A stretch of DNA of 64,000 bases from Bacillus sp. EB106-08-02-XG196 (GCF_013396335.1 NZ_JABWSY010000006.1:247580-311579); one strand, 5' to 3'. Counted from the stretch's first letter, positions 1 through 7,847 are shown. Program-made: numbers and translations. Notes: generated by a model from the letters alone, not told the origin.

Positions 1-371
1 TCTTTGTATATCCCATTCTTGAAAAGTTCGGCCCTTTTGAAGGGATTTATTGTAACCACAGTGACTTTTCAGGGGAAAACATAAAAATACTTTGGCCATA
101 TACTTGTGATTCTTACTGTCAAAACGAATGCGGCTGCTGCAAACCTAGTATTATTCGGAAGATAAACCAGGATGAAGAATGCTTTACGATCGTAATTGGT
201 GACTCGGTCACCGATCTTGAGGCAGCTAAACATGCTGATTTTGTGTTGGCTAGAGATCTCCTAGAGGAAAAATGTTCTGAATGGGGTTTAAATTATAAAG
301 GATTTACTACTTTTCATGACTGTATAGAAGAAATTAAAAATCGAATTGAGGTGCAGAGGACATCATGTTAA
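1..371 (+). CDS. mtnX: 2-hydroxy-3-keto-5-methylthiopentenyl-1-phosphate phosphatase, 3' part
   Basis: Cut by the window start; the last 122 residues read open from base 3. A HAD-type motif ([14 protein letters not shown], then ADFVLARD) and a Cys-rich stretch ([11 protein letters not shown]) fit MtnX, which removes phosphate from the HK-MTPenyl-1-P intermediate of the methionine salvage pathway to give the acireductone. Its stop overlaps the mtnB start by 7 bp, so the two are translationally coupled. The assignment rests on the HAD motif and on mtnB and mtnD directly downstream in the usual Bacillus order mtnW-X-B-D. Confidence 0.9.
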   Translation, partial: FVYPILEKFGPFEGIYCNHSDFSGENIKILWPYTCDSYCQNECGCCKPSIIRKINQDEECFTIVIGDSVTDLEAAKHADFVLARDLLEEKCSEWGLNYKGFTTFHDCIEEIKNRIEVQRTSC

Positions 372-994
372 AGGAAAAATGGCTGGAGTTAGCTGACATA
401 AAAGATGAACTGGCTGAGCGGGATTGGTTTATGGGAACTAGCGGCAACCTTGCTATTAAGGTTAGTGATGATCCTCTACAGTTTCTGGTAACTGCAAGTG
501 GTAAGGATAAACGCAAACGAACAGAAGAGGACTTTTTGCTGGTTAATGAATTTGGGCATGCAGTTGAAGAAACACACTTGAGACCATCTGCAGAAACGCT
601 GCTTCACGTCGAAATATACCGAAGAACGAATGCAGGCTGTAGTCTCCATGTACACACTATTGATAATAACGTGATTTCTGAGCTATATGGGAACCAGGGG
701 GAGGTAACATTTAAGGGTCAGGAACTGATTAAGGCTTTTAATATGTGGGAAGAGGACGCAGTGTTGAAGATTCCAATCATCAAAAACTATGCTCATATTC
801 CTACCCTCGCAGATGCATTTTCGGAGCATATTAATGAAGATTCAGGCGCTGTATTAATTCGTAATCACGGAATAACTGTTTGGGGAAGAAATGCTTTCGA
901 GGCAAAAAAATTTCTAGAAGCTTCTGAGTTCTTATTTAAATATCAATTACGTCTATTAGAACATAAGCAATTCCAATTAAATAAAGTAGTTTAA
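365..994 (+). CDS. mtnB: methylthioribulose-1-phosphate dehydratase
   Basis: A 209-aa class II aldolase/adducin-fold protein. MtnB dehydrates 5-methylthioribulose-1-phosphate in cytosolic methionine salvage. Family features are GTSGNLAIK near the N-terminus, metal-binding histidines in SLHVHT, and a third His in [10 protein letters not shown]. The ATG lies inside the end of mtnX, preceded by a GAGGTGCAGAGG purine-rich tract. It is the second gene in view of the operon and ends 26 bp before mtnD. Length is normal for the family. Confidence 0.93.
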   Translation: MLKEKWLELADIKDELAERDWFMGTSGNLAIKVSDDPLQFLVTASGKDKRKRTEEDFLLVNEFGHAVEETHLRPSAETLLHVEIYRRTNAGCSLHVHTIDNNVISELYGNQGEVTFKGQELIKAFNMWEEDAVLKIPIIKNYAHIPTLADAFSEHINEDSGAVLIRNHGITVWGRNAFEAKKFLEASEFLFKYQLRLLEHKQFQLNKVV

Positions 995-1020
995 ATTTCT
1001 TAGGAGAGGATGGATTTATA

Positions 1021-1554
1021 ATGGCATACATTACATTTCAAAGTAGAGAAGAACAAATTCTTAATAAAGAAGAAGTAGCGAGTTTTTTAGCATCACAAGA
1101 GGTTATTTATGAATATTGGGATATTACAAAACTTCCTCAATCACTAGTGGAGAAGTATCTTTTGAGTGATGAAGAGAAAGAAGAAATCCTAAAGGTATTT
1201 TCAGTAGAAATTTCAGATATTTCAGCACGCCGAGGATATAAAGCTCAAGATGTTATTTCATTATCTGATAATACTCCAAATCTTGATACACTGCTAACAA
1301 ACTTCAAAAATGAACATCACCATACAGACGATGAAGTTCGTTTTATTGTGAGCGGCCACGGAGTTTTTGTTATTCAAGGCAAGGACGGAGAATTTTTCGA
1401 AGTTCATCTAAATCCAGGAGACTTAATTTCTGTACCTGAAAATACAAGACATTATTTTACATTAGAAGAAGATCGTAAAGTAGTAGCGCTTCGAATTTTT
1501 GTTACAACAGAGGGCTGGGTACCAATTTACGAGAAAGAAGAAATTCATCAATAA
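1021..1554 (+). CDS. mtnD: acireductone dioxygenase
   Basis: A 177-aa cupin. Acireductone dioxygenase cleaves 1,2-dihydroxy-3-keto-5-methylthiopentene to formate and the 2-keto acid precursor of methionine when it carries Fe2+; the Ni2+ form gives an off-pathway product. The metal ligands are visible as the HHHTDDEVRF block (His, His, Glu) and the later His in PENTRHYF. The RBS is AGGAGAGG, about 9 nt before the ATG. It is the last gene of the salvage operon and a strong terminator begins 9 bp after the stop. Confidence 0.95.
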   Translation: MAYITFQSREEQILNKEEVASFLASQEVIYEYWDITKLPQSLVEKYLLSDEEKEEILKVFSVEISDISARRGYKAQDVISLSDNTPNLDTLLTNFKNEHHHTDDEVRFIVSGHGVFVIQGKDGEFFEVHLNPGDLISVPENTRHYFTLEEDRKVVALRIFVTTEGWVPIYEKEEIHQ

Positions 1555-1562
1555 TATATTTA

Positions 1563-1590
1563 AACTGGCTGATAGACAGCCAGTTTTTTT
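1563..1590 (+). terminator. Rho-independent terminator of the mtn operon
   Basis: The perfect 9-bp stem AACTGGCTG/CAGCCAGTT with a 5-nt loop is followed by a run of seven T. It lies just after the mtnD stop. Confidence 0.9.
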
Positions 1591-1632
1591 AGTGGAGTTT
1601 TAGTAAATATATTTACTAAAACTCCACTAAAA
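1587..1632. repeat. 46-bp perfect palindrome
   Basis: Bases 1587-1632 equal their own reverse complement: the half TTTTAGTGGAGTTTTAGTAA followed by ATA is mirrored exactly. It starts inside the T-run of the mtn terminator. As RNA it would form a stem of more than 20 bp with almost no loop, but no T-run follows on the plus strand. It is not a standard terminator and lies outside any gene. Confidence 0.9.
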
Positions 1633-1640
1633 GGGTATGA

Positions 1641-1687
1641 AAATTGTCGTAAAAGCAGAAAAATAGACATGAATTTTGTCGAAAAAT
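1641..1687. promoter_or_regulatory. candidate Spo0A (0A) boxes upstream of the Spo0E-like gene
   Basis: Bases 1674-1687 read TTTTGTCGAAAAAT, containing the 0A-box heptamer TGTCGAA. A second, weaker match, TTGTCGTAAAA, begins at 1644, and TTTTGTC recurs at 1703. They precede the putative promoter at 1726-1754. Control by Spo0A is inferred from the motif only. Confidence 0.5.
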
Positions 1688-1725
1688 AGGGTAAAATGCT
1701 TGTTTTGTCTACTTTTGCGAAAGTG

Positions 1726-1754
1726 TTTACTTTTGCCTTAAATCTTGTCATAAT
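1726..1754 (+). promoter_or_regulatory. putative sigma-A promoter of the Spo0E-like gene
   Basis: TTTACT (1726-1731), a 17-nt spacer and CATAAT (1749-1754) make a plausible -35/-10 pair about 65 bp before the start codon. Confidence 0.5.
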
Positions 1755-1820
1755 TCATCAAGTAACCAATTTTTTTAGCGGTTTAGTGCAAAAGAGTAGG
1801 AGTAGGTGGAGAAATTGTAT

Positions 1821-2057
1821 ATGTCAGGTAATAGCCCTTCTGAGATGCTTAATGCAATAAAAATTAAGCGTGCAATGATGATAAATTGTGCGAATACAAA
1901 AGGTTTTACAAGTGAAGAAACAATTAAATACAGCCAGGAGCTTGATATCTTAATAAATGAGTATCAAAAAGCTTCCCAGCATTTCTCAAGACCAAATGAA
2001 GAAATAAAGCTGGCTTTTAATCAAATGATTATGATTTGGCCGAAGGTATGTGTTTAA
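1821..2057 (+). CDS. Spo0E-family aspartyl-phosphate phosphatase
   Basis: A 78-aa all-helical protein carrying the family signature SQELDILINEYQ near residues 39-50. Spo0E-type phosphatases dephosphorylate Spo0A~P and delay sporulation; the SxELD motif contains the active-site residues. The ATG at 1821 is preferred because AGGTGGAG sits about 10 nt upstream; an in-frame GTG at 1806 would add five residues but has poorly spaced ribosome binding. B. subtilis has several paralogues (Spo0E, YnzD, YisI), so the exact orthologue is uncertain. Possible 0A boxes upstream suggest feedback from Spo0A. Confidence 0.82.
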   Translation: MSGNSPSEMLNAIKIKRAMMINCANTKGFTSEETIKYSQELDILINEYQKASQHFSRPNEEIKLAFNQMIMIWPKVCV

Positions 2058-2078
2058 GGAAATCACCTGAATAAAGTC

Positions 2079-2810
2079 TTAGAAGATATCAATGATGAGA
2101 ACCATCACTAAAAGACCGGTAATAAAAGCATACGTAGAGACCCTCTCATTGCCATCACCATGGCTTTCTGGGATTAACTCTTTATAAATAATAAACAACA
2201 TCGCACCGGCCGCAAATGAAAGACCATATGGGACAAGCCCTTGAACAAATGAGGTTAAATAAAATCCCATGAAGGATGTAACAATCTCAATTGCACCTGT
2301 TAGGGTTGAAAGCAAGAAGGCCTTAAATTTGCTGATTTTTTGATTAACTAAAAAGAGAGCAACAAGAAGGCCTTCTGGCGCATTCTGAAAACCAATTGCC
2401 AGCGCGATCAAATTCCCCGTATCCTCTGTTTGTGAAGCATAGCTGACACCGACTGACAAGCCTTCAGGAATATTATGCAGAGTAATGGCTGCAATGATCA
2501 ACAATGCCTTTTCATCAAATTGAATTCCATATTGATTATGTTCCAAGTCTATATGAGGAATCCTTTTTTCCAGAGTTGTTAATGCCAAAACCCCCAAGAA
2601 TACTCCCATTGCAAGTGAGACAAAACCACCCAATTTTAATGCCTCAGGGATTAGCCCAATTGTTGAGGCAGCCATCATAATTCCAGCACTAAATGCTAAT
2701 AACATATCCATCCACCGGTGTGTGACTGATTGATTAATAAAAAGAATGATTAGTGCTCCTACACCTGTTGATAAAGCAGAAAGTACGCTTCCTACAAACA
2801 CTTCCACCAT
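2079..2810 (-). CDS. ZIP-family divalent metal transporter
   Basis: A 243-aa integral membrane protein with about eight hydrophobic segments. The ZIP signature is clear: LHNIPEGLSVGV in one helix and GFQNAPEGLLVA in the next form the metal-binding site in the membrane. Such proteins (ZupT/YwrA-like) move Zn2+, Fe2+ or Mn2+ into the cytosol. It is transcribed away from fixA and stands alone. Metal preference cannot be read from the sequence, and no Zur or Fur box was recognised in front of it. Confidence 0.88.
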   Translation of the reverse strand: MVEVFVGSVLSALSTGVGALIILFINQSVTHRWMDMLLAFSAGIMMAASTIGLIPEALKLGGFVSLAMGVFLGVLALTTLEKRIPHIDLEHNQYGIQFDEKALLIIAAITLHNIPEGLSVGVSYASQTEDTGNLIALAIGFQNAPEGLLVALFLVNQKISKFKAFLLSTLTGAIEIVTSFMGFYLTSFVQGLVPYGLSFAAGAMLFIIYKELIPESHGDGNERVSTYAFITGLLVMVLIIDIF

Positions 2811-3154
2811 TCTCTAGCCTCAACTTTCATCTGTATGAATAGTGTAAATTAAATTATCTACATGATTAGACAGAAACTGTGATTTTTATCATTGTTTATT
2901 TTTGAATATTTCTTATAGTTAAATTAACACTATTTTTTAAAAAAACTCACTCACATCACGATATCCATCAAATCTTATACTTCTAGAATTTACCTCAATC
3001 CTATAATTTATCAATTTTGAAAAAAAGAAATCTATCATTGTTTGGTAATATGCTTGTGTTACGAGTCATATATCGTAATATGGCATTTTTTATAACCAAG
3101 GAAGGCAAACGCTTTCAAACAAACATAGCCAATATGGGGGAGGGAATGTCCTAC
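2811..3154. promoter_or_regulatory. divergent intergenic region, ZIP gene / fixA
   Basis: This 344-bp AT-rich stretch must hold the promoters for the ZIP gene and fixABCX. Seen here: TGTGA-N6-TCATT at 2878-2893, an imperfect Fnr-like site with only the left half perfect; a weak -35/-10 pair TTGTGT (3054-3059) and TAATAT (3076-3081); and GGCAAACGCTTTCA at 3104-3117, resembling a CcpA cre site with two mismatches. None is strong on its own. Confidence 0.3.
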
Positions 3155-3982
3155 ATGCACATTGTCGTATGTGTCAAACAAGTACCAGATACAAAAATCA
3201 TAAAGATTAATCCTAAAACAAACACACTCGACCGCCGCAGCGCACCAGCCATTTTAAATCCTTACGATGCTCATGCTGTACAAGAAGCAGTAAGCATAAG
3301 GGATAAGAATGGAGGTACAATCTCAGTTTTGTCGATGGGGCCACCGCAGGCAACAGCTGTTATTAAAAAAAGTATTGAGATTGGTGCAGATCGCGGATAT
3401 TTGATTACCGATCGTGCCTTTGCAGGTGCTGATACACTTGCGACGAGTTATGCCCTATCTAAAGCATTAGAAAAAATCAATAAGGAACTCCCAGTCGATA
3501 TGGTCATTTGCGGTAAGCACGCAATCGATGGAGATACAGGCCAAGTTGGACCAGGTATTGCTAGAAGGTTGGATATTCCGCCTATAACGAATGTAATTGA
3601 AGTCTCAGAAGTCAATTTAAAAGAAAAAACAGTCTTAATCAAAAGGAAATTATCGAGCGGCTATGAACTAATACAGGCTGAATTACCTTGTTTGTTAACG
3701 GTTGAAAAAGAAATTAATCACATCGAATATTCACCAATGCCAAATATGATACAAGCAGCTAGATATGAACCAGTAATCTGGACTGTAAATGATTTTGAAA
3801 ATGTTGATCGTTCCCAGCTTGGCCTTAAAGGCTCGCCAACAATTGTTGGAAAAATGTTTACACCTCCACGTCCTGAAGGCGGGAAAAAAATCGAAGGTTC
3901 TGCGGATGAGCAAGTTAAACAACTCGTGGATATCTTGATGGAGAAAAAAGAGGTATTAACATTACAGGCATCTAAACAATAA
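3155..3982 (+). CDS. fixA: FixA, electron transfer flavoprotein beta-type subunit
   Basis: A 275-aa ETF-beta-fold protein. With FixB it forms the flavoprotein core of the FixABCX complex, which bifurcates electrons from NADH to a quinone and to ferredoxin/flavodoxin. MHIVVCVKQVPDT and the AILNPYDAHAVQEAV segment are typical of FixA/EtfB. The ATG at 3155 is chosen because GGGGGAGGG lies about 10 nt upstream and the family begins with MxIVVCVKQ; the frame stays open upstream for 46 more codons that look non-coding. First gene of fixABCX, 32 bp before fixB. Confidence 0.9.
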   Translation: MHIVVCVKQVPDTKIIKINPKTNTLDRRSAPAILNPYDAHAVQEAVSIRDKNGGTISVLSMGPPQATAVIKKSIEIGADRGYLITDRAFAGADTLATSYALSKALEKINKELPVDMVICGKHAIDGDTGQVGPGIARRLDIPPITNVIEVSEVNLKEKTVLIKRKLSSGYELIQAELPCLLTVEKEINHIEYSPMPNMIQAARYEPVIWTVNDFENVDRSQLGLKGSPTIVGKMFTPPRPEGGKKIEGSADEQVKQLVDILMEKKEVLTLQASKQ

Positions 3983-4014
3983 AGATTATTTTTTTTGACG
4001 TGGGAGGGGTTTAC

Positions 4015-5055
4015 ATGAATTTTGATGAATACCGTGGTGTCTGGATTTTCATTGAGCAAAATGACGGAAAAATTGAGGGAGTTTCTTTAGAGCTCCTTGG
4101 AGCAGGACGAAAGCTTGCTGACAAATTACAAGTTCCACTGGCAGGTTTTTTACTAGGAAGTGAAGTTAAACCATTAGCAAAGCAAGTGATTGCTTACGGT
4201 GCAGATGAAGTTTACATGGTAGACCATCCTGTGTTAAAGCAATATCGGACAGAATCGTATATGCAGGGGGTTATGCTGCTAGTAGAAAAATATAAGCCGG
4301 AAATTATTTTATACGGAGCAACACCCAATGGTAAAGATTTAGCAAGTGCTGTGGCGACAGATTTAGTCACCGGTTTGACAGCTGATACAACTATGCTCGA
4401 TGTGGATGTAGATAGCCGTTTGCTAGAAGCGAGCCGTCCAGCATTTGGCGGTAATATCATGGCAACGATTCTCTGTAAAAAGCATCGCCCGCAAATGGCA
4501 ACCGTTAGACCGAAAGTAATGAAGGCACTTGAGCCAGATTCAGGCAAAGCAGGGAAGATTATCGAAGAAAGCATAGATCTCAAAGAAGAAAATATGCGGA
4601 CAAAAGTGCTGCAAATTGTGAATGACGTAACAAAAAAGGCGAATTTGGCTGATGCACATGTGATTGTCTGCGGAGGAAAAGGGATGGGAGACGTGCAGAA
4701 TTTCCAGATCCTCTATGAACTTGCAGATACAATTGGTGCAACAGTTGGAGGTACACGTGATGTGGTTGAAGCAGGCTGGCTGCCTCACGAGCTTCAAATT
4801 GGTCAGACAGGTGAGACGGTAACGCCTAAAATTTATTTCGCGATTGCCTTGTCAGGAGCAATCCAGCATGTGGTCGGTATGAAAAACTCTGATTTAATCA
4901 TCGCCATTAACAAGGATCCAAATGCTCCAATTTTTGATGTGGCAACATATGGAATAGTAGGAGATGCATTGGAAATTGTACCTAAACTTATCGAGCAATT
5001 TAAACAGCTACGGAATGAAAAGGGCGGTGAAATGAGCTATGCCAGAAAAATTTGA
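4015..5055 (+). CDS. fixB: FixB, electron transfer flavoprotein alpha-type subunit
   Basis: A 346-aa protein with an N-terminal ETF alpha/beta domain and a C-terminal FAD-binding domain. The FAD site reads as GGTRDVVEAGW, QIGQTGETV, ALSGAIQHVVGM and AINKDPNAPIF. FixB is the partner of FixA. The ATG at 4015 follows GGGAGGGG; an in-frame GTG at 4000 lies in front of that RBS. The last 17 bp overlap fixC, indicating tight translational coupling and equal stoichiometry. Confidence 0.93.
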   Translation: MNFDEYRGVWIFIEQNDGKIEGVSLELLGAGRKLADKLQVPLAGFLLGSEVKPLAKQVIAYGADEVYMVDHPVLKQYRTESYMQGVMLLVEKYKPEIILYGATPNGKDLASAVATDLVTGLTADTTMLDVDVDSRLLEASRPAFGGNIMATILCKKHRPQMATVRPKVMKALEPDSGKAGKIIEESIDLKEENMRTKVLQIVNDVTKKANLADAHVIVCGGKGMGDVQNFQILYELADTIGATVGGTRDVVEAGWLPHELQIGQTGETVTPKIYFAIALSGAIQHVVGMKNSDLIIAINKDPNAPIFDVATYGIVGDALEIVPKLIEQFKQLRNEKGGEMSYARKI

Positions 5056-6334
5056 TGTTATTGTCGTAGGGGCAGGTCCTGCTGGGACTTCATGTGCACT
5101 TGTTTGCGCCCAAAAAGGCTTAAACGTATTGCTTATTGAAAGAGGAGAATATCCTGGAAGCAAAAACGTAATGGGCGGTGTACTATATCGGAAGCAAATG
5201 GAAGAGTTGATTCCAGAGTTTTGGAAAGAAGCCCCACTTGAGAGACCAGTTATTGAGCAGCGTTTTTGGATGATGGATAAGGAATCTGTCGTTCAATTTG
5301 GATACAAAGGTCTTGAATGGGGTGTTGAACCATATAATAACTTTACGGTATTACGAGCGCAATTTGACCAATGGTTTGCGAAAAAAGCCGTTGAAGCAGG
5401 TGCTCTATTAATCAATGAAACCGTTGTAACGGAGTGTATTGTTGAGAACGGAAAGGTAATTGGCATTCGCACTGACCGTCCAAATGGCGAAGTTTATGCA
5501 GATGTTGTTGTCCTTGCGGATGGAGTAAACTCCCTGCTCTCCAAGCAGTTGGGCTTCCATAAAGAATTCCGTCCCGATGAAGTGGCCTTAACGGTAATGG
5601 AAGTAATCAATTTACCAAAAGAAAAAATTAATGATCGTTTTAACTTAGAAGATAATCAAGGTTGTACAATTGAGATTTTTGGTGATTCAACAAAAGGAAA
5701 TCTTGGGACAGCGTTCCTATACACGAATAAGGACAGTTTGAATATCGGGGTAGGTACAACCCTATCCAGTATGATAAAAGCAAAATTGAAGCCTTATGAC
5801 CTATTAGACTACTTAAAAACACACCCAATGGTAAAACCAATGCTCGCAGGTGGAGAGTCCGCAGAGTATCTAGCACATCTGATTCCTGAAGGTGGATATC
5901 GTTCGGTACCAAAAGTAGCTGGTAATGGTGTAGTGGTTGTAGGAGACGCTGCACAGCTTGTTAATGCAATTCATCGTGAAGGTTCGAACATGGCGATGCA
6001 CTCCGGCTTATTGGCTGCTGAAACTGTAATTGAGGCGAAGTACCGCGGAGATTTCTCGGAATCTAGCTTAAATCTCTACCGTCAAAAGCTTTATGATAGC
6101 TTCATCATCAAAGATTTAGAGAAATATAAAGATGCAACACATACATTTGAGAATAACCCGCAATATTTTAAAGAGTATGTTCCGATGATGAATAAAGCGA
6201 TGAGCAAATTCTTCACTGTAGATGGAACACCGAAACGGGATAAACAAAAGGAAATTATGAAGAGTGTAACATCAGAAAGAGGAACGATTAAGGTAATTCA
6301 AGATATTTATCGAGCTTGGAAGGCGGTGAAATAA
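5039..6334 (+). CDS. fixC: FixC, ETF-quinone oxidoreductase-type flavoprotein
   Basis: A 431-aa FAD protein. The N-terminal dinucleotide-binding motif is VIVVGAGPAGTSCAL, and a second FAD contact (GVVVVGDAAQLVNAIHREGSN) lies near residue 300. FixC is the quinone-side module of FixABCX, related to ETF-QO but lacking the fused ferredoxin domain, which here is the separate fixX product. It overlaps fixB by 17 bp, and its TAA shares an A with the fixX ATG. Length is normal for FixC. Confidence 0.94.
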   Translation: MPEKFDVIVVGAGPAGTSCALVCAQKGLNVLLIERGEYPGSKNVMGGVLYRKQMEELIPEFWKEAPLERPVIEQRFWMMDKESVVQFGYKGLEWGVEPYNNFTVLRAQFDQWFAKKAVEAGALLINETVVTECIVENGKVIGIRTDRPNGEVYADVVVLADGVNSLLSKQLGFHKEFRPDEVALTVMEVINLPKEKINDRFNLEDNQGCTIEIFGDSTKGNLGTAFLYTNKDSLNIGVGTTLSSMIKAKLKPYDLLDYLKTHPMVKPMLAGGESAEYLAHLIPEGGYRSVPKVAGNGVVVVGDAAQLVNAIHREGSNMAMHSGLLAAETVIEAKYRGDFSESSLNLYRQKLYDSFIIKDLEKYKDATHTFENNPQYFKEYVPMMNKAMSKFFTVDGTPKRDKQKEIMKSVTSERGTIKVIQDIYRAWKAVK

Positions 6335-6618
6335 TGTCAACTAAGAATATCGAAGAAAAACAGTACCTTCTTCGTTTTAAAGCTGATACGAAGTCACATT
6401 TAACCGTAATGGACGATGATATTTGTGCCACAAAATGCCCAGATAAAATTTGTACCATTTTCTGTCCAGCTGAAGTATACAAGTGGGAAGGTTTAAGGAT
6501 GCAGGTTGGTTATGAGGGCTGTCACGAATGCGGCAGCTGCCGTATAGGCTGCCCGTACCAAAATATCAAATGGGAATATCCAAAGGGTGGACATGGAATT
6601 GTGTTCCGTCTAGCATAA
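6334..6618 (+). CDS. fixX: FixX, ferredoxin-like protein of the FixABCX complex
   Basis: A 94-aa ferredoxin-like protein with eight cysteines in two sets: C31, C35, C40, C44 and C63, C66, C69, C73, the latter as CHECGSCRIGCP. The C-terminal WEYPKGGHGIVF motif is characteristic of FixX. It carries the low-potential electrons leaving FixABC. The ATG at 6334 overlaps the fixC stop and follows GGAAGGCGGTGA. Its acceptor (flavodoxin, nitrogenase, reductase) is not encoded nearby. Confidence 0.94.
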   Translation: MSTKNIEEKQYLLRFKADTKSHLTVMDDDICATKCPDKICTIFCPAEVYKWEGLRMQVGYEGCHECGSCRIGCPYQNIKWEYPKGGHGIVFRLA

Positions 6619-6624
6619 TATTAA

Positions 6625-6663
6625 AGGTGTTGCTTGCGGTTGTGAGCAGCACCTATTTTTATT
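6625..6663 (+). terminator. terminator of fixABCX
   Basis: The 10-bp stem AGGTGTTGCT/AGCAGCACCT (one G-T pair) with a 10-nt loop is followed by ATTTTTATT. Confidence 0.85.
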
Positions 6664-6751
6664 CATATGTAATTTGATTTCACTATTTGTGGGTTTATTC
6701 ACAAGTGAGGGTAAAAAGAAGGTGAAGCAGAAGGGGATATTTTTTTGAGGT

Positions 6752-7099
6752 TTAACTTATTTTTTCTTGTAGGTTTAAGGTGGAAAGCTGATCTAGTTTA
6801 CTTGTTGCAGCCAATGAGCAGGCAAGCTCATGTGCACGATCCATAGAATTCATAATTGGAGAACAATAGAAAGGTTTCTTCCAATTAAAATCACCATCAT
6901 AATTAGAGTGATAGATACTTACCTTCCAATGGAAGTATATCTTTGCCTGTGGGAGCTGCACTCCTTCAACAGCAATGAGCCAATGTGTAGAAGGTGAATC
7001 AATGTCATAAGATTCGTATTCCTTTATTGCCAGTAGGTCATTGAAACCGATTGGTATCAACGCCTTTTGATAAAAGTCATGATAATTAGGGGTTTTCAT
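6752..7099 (-). CDS. uncharacterised 115-aa protein
   Basis: A soluble protein without cysteine pairs, signal peptide or membrane segment, but rich in aromatics (HWLIAVEGV, IYFHWKVSIYHSNYDGDFNW) and with several histidines. I do not recognise a family. The start has a good RBS (AAGGGAGGG about 8 nt upstream on the minus strand), which supports it as a real gene. It converges on fixABCX and is divergent from the Fnr-controlled hemerythrin gene, so it might share low-oxygen control, but no Fnr box faces it at normal distance. Confidence 0.7.
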   Translation of the reverse strand: MKTPNYHDFYQKALIPIGFNDLLAIKEYESYDIDSPSTHWLIAVEGVQLPQAKIYFHWKVSIYHSNYDGDFNWKKPFYCSPIMNSMDRAHELACSLAATSKLDQLSTLNLQEKIS

Positions 7100-7225
7100 G
7101 TTTTTGCCCTCCCTTTTTAGTTCTAACTATATTATATGCTAGTTTATGAGATTTTTTGATGGTAAATGTTAAAATTTTTTGAAAATTAAAAGCGCCTTCA
7201 TATCATTTTCCTTAATTTGTATAGA

Positions 7226-7268
7226 TGTGACCGGTGTCACAACATTTTAAATGACTTACTTTTATACT
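7226..7268 (+). promoter_or_regulatory. Fnr box and class II promoter of the hemerythrin gene
   Basis: TGTGA-CCGGTG-TCACA at 7226-7241 matches the Fnr consensus TGTGA-N6-TCACA exactly. A -10 element TATACT lies at 7263-7268, giving a start near 7275 and placing the box centre at about -41.5, the standard position for activation by Fnr without a -35 element. Confidence 0.85.
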
Positions 7269-7301
7269 AAAAACAAGTTAATGAATAAGAGGTGTATGCA
7301 G

Positions 7302-7823
7302 ATGAGTGGTTGTATGAGCAGTTTTGGAGGAATGGCTCCTGTCGAACTAAGTAAAGGACTAAATCAATTAAAGTCAGAGCATCCTCCGTTATTAGCACAA
7401 TTAGAGGGATTATTCAAATTAACCAAGGAAATCGAAGAGGATTCTACTAGTGATAATACCTTTGCAGAATTGATCATGAAGGTTAATGAATTTAAGGCAG
7501 CACTCGATCCACATTCAGAACGTGAAGAAGGAGTTCTATTTCCAATGATGGGTGTATATATAGGCACAACCTCTGGACCGATTGCTGTTATGGAATATGA
7601 ACATGATCAAGCGAAGGCAAAAATTCACGAATTTCTAGAAAAAGCTGATAGCACCCAAACAGTGGAGGAAAAGAAAAACTTAGCTGAATTAGTTAAGAAT
7701 GCTTACTACATTTTAACGGAGCACTTTGCTAAAGAAGAAAATGTCCTCTTCCCTATGGCAGAGCGTATGCTATCAGATGATGAAAAAGAAGAGCTTTACC
7801 AAAAAATTCAAGAAATAAAATAA
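7302..7823 (+). CDS. hemerythrin HHE-domain protein, probably Fnr-activated
   Basis: A 173-aa four-helix hemerythrin. Iron ligands are visible as H27 (SEHPPL), DPHSEREEGVLFP, EYEHDQAK and TEHFAKEENVLFP, which suits a di-iron centre binding O2 or NO. The ATG at 7302 is chosen because AGAGGTG is 7 nt upstream and the promoter start (about 7275) rules out the in-frame start at 7251. Related proteins act as O2/NO sensors, as stores or in Fe-S repair (YtfE/ScdA). The N-terminus has a Cys (MSGC) but no full ScdA domain. Expression under oxygen limitation is inferred from the Fnr box. Confidence 0.88.
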   Translation: MSGCMSSFGGMAPVELSKGLNQLKSEHPPLLAQLEGLFKLTKEIEEDSTSDNTFAELIMKVNEFKAALDPHSEREEGVLFPMMGVYIGTTSGPIAVMEYEHDQAKAKIHEFLEKADSTQTVEEKKNLAELVKNAYYILTEHFAKEENVLFPMAERMLSDDEKEELYQKIQEIK

Positions 7824-7847
7824 GGATGGGGCCAATCCATCCTTTTT
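7822..7847 (+). terminator. terminator of the hemerythrin gene
   Basis: Stem AAGGATGG/CCATCCTT followed by T's, overlapping the stop codon. The facing MFS gene ends directly beyond it. Confidence 0.8.

Noticed and set aside
1560..1751. 63-codon minus-strand frame over the palindrome and 0A boxes
   Set aside because: It runs through a terminator, a palindrome and promoter elements and has no RBS; an accidental frame.
3017..3154. 46-codon N-terminal extension of fixA
   Set aside because: No RBS, composition unlike the family, and the conserved start MHIVVCVKQ has a strong RBS at 3136-3144.
6688..6703. TGTGG-GTTTAT-TCACA, one base off an Fnr box
   Set aside because: It lies between the 3' ends of two converging genes with no promoter or start codon downstream, so it is probably chance.
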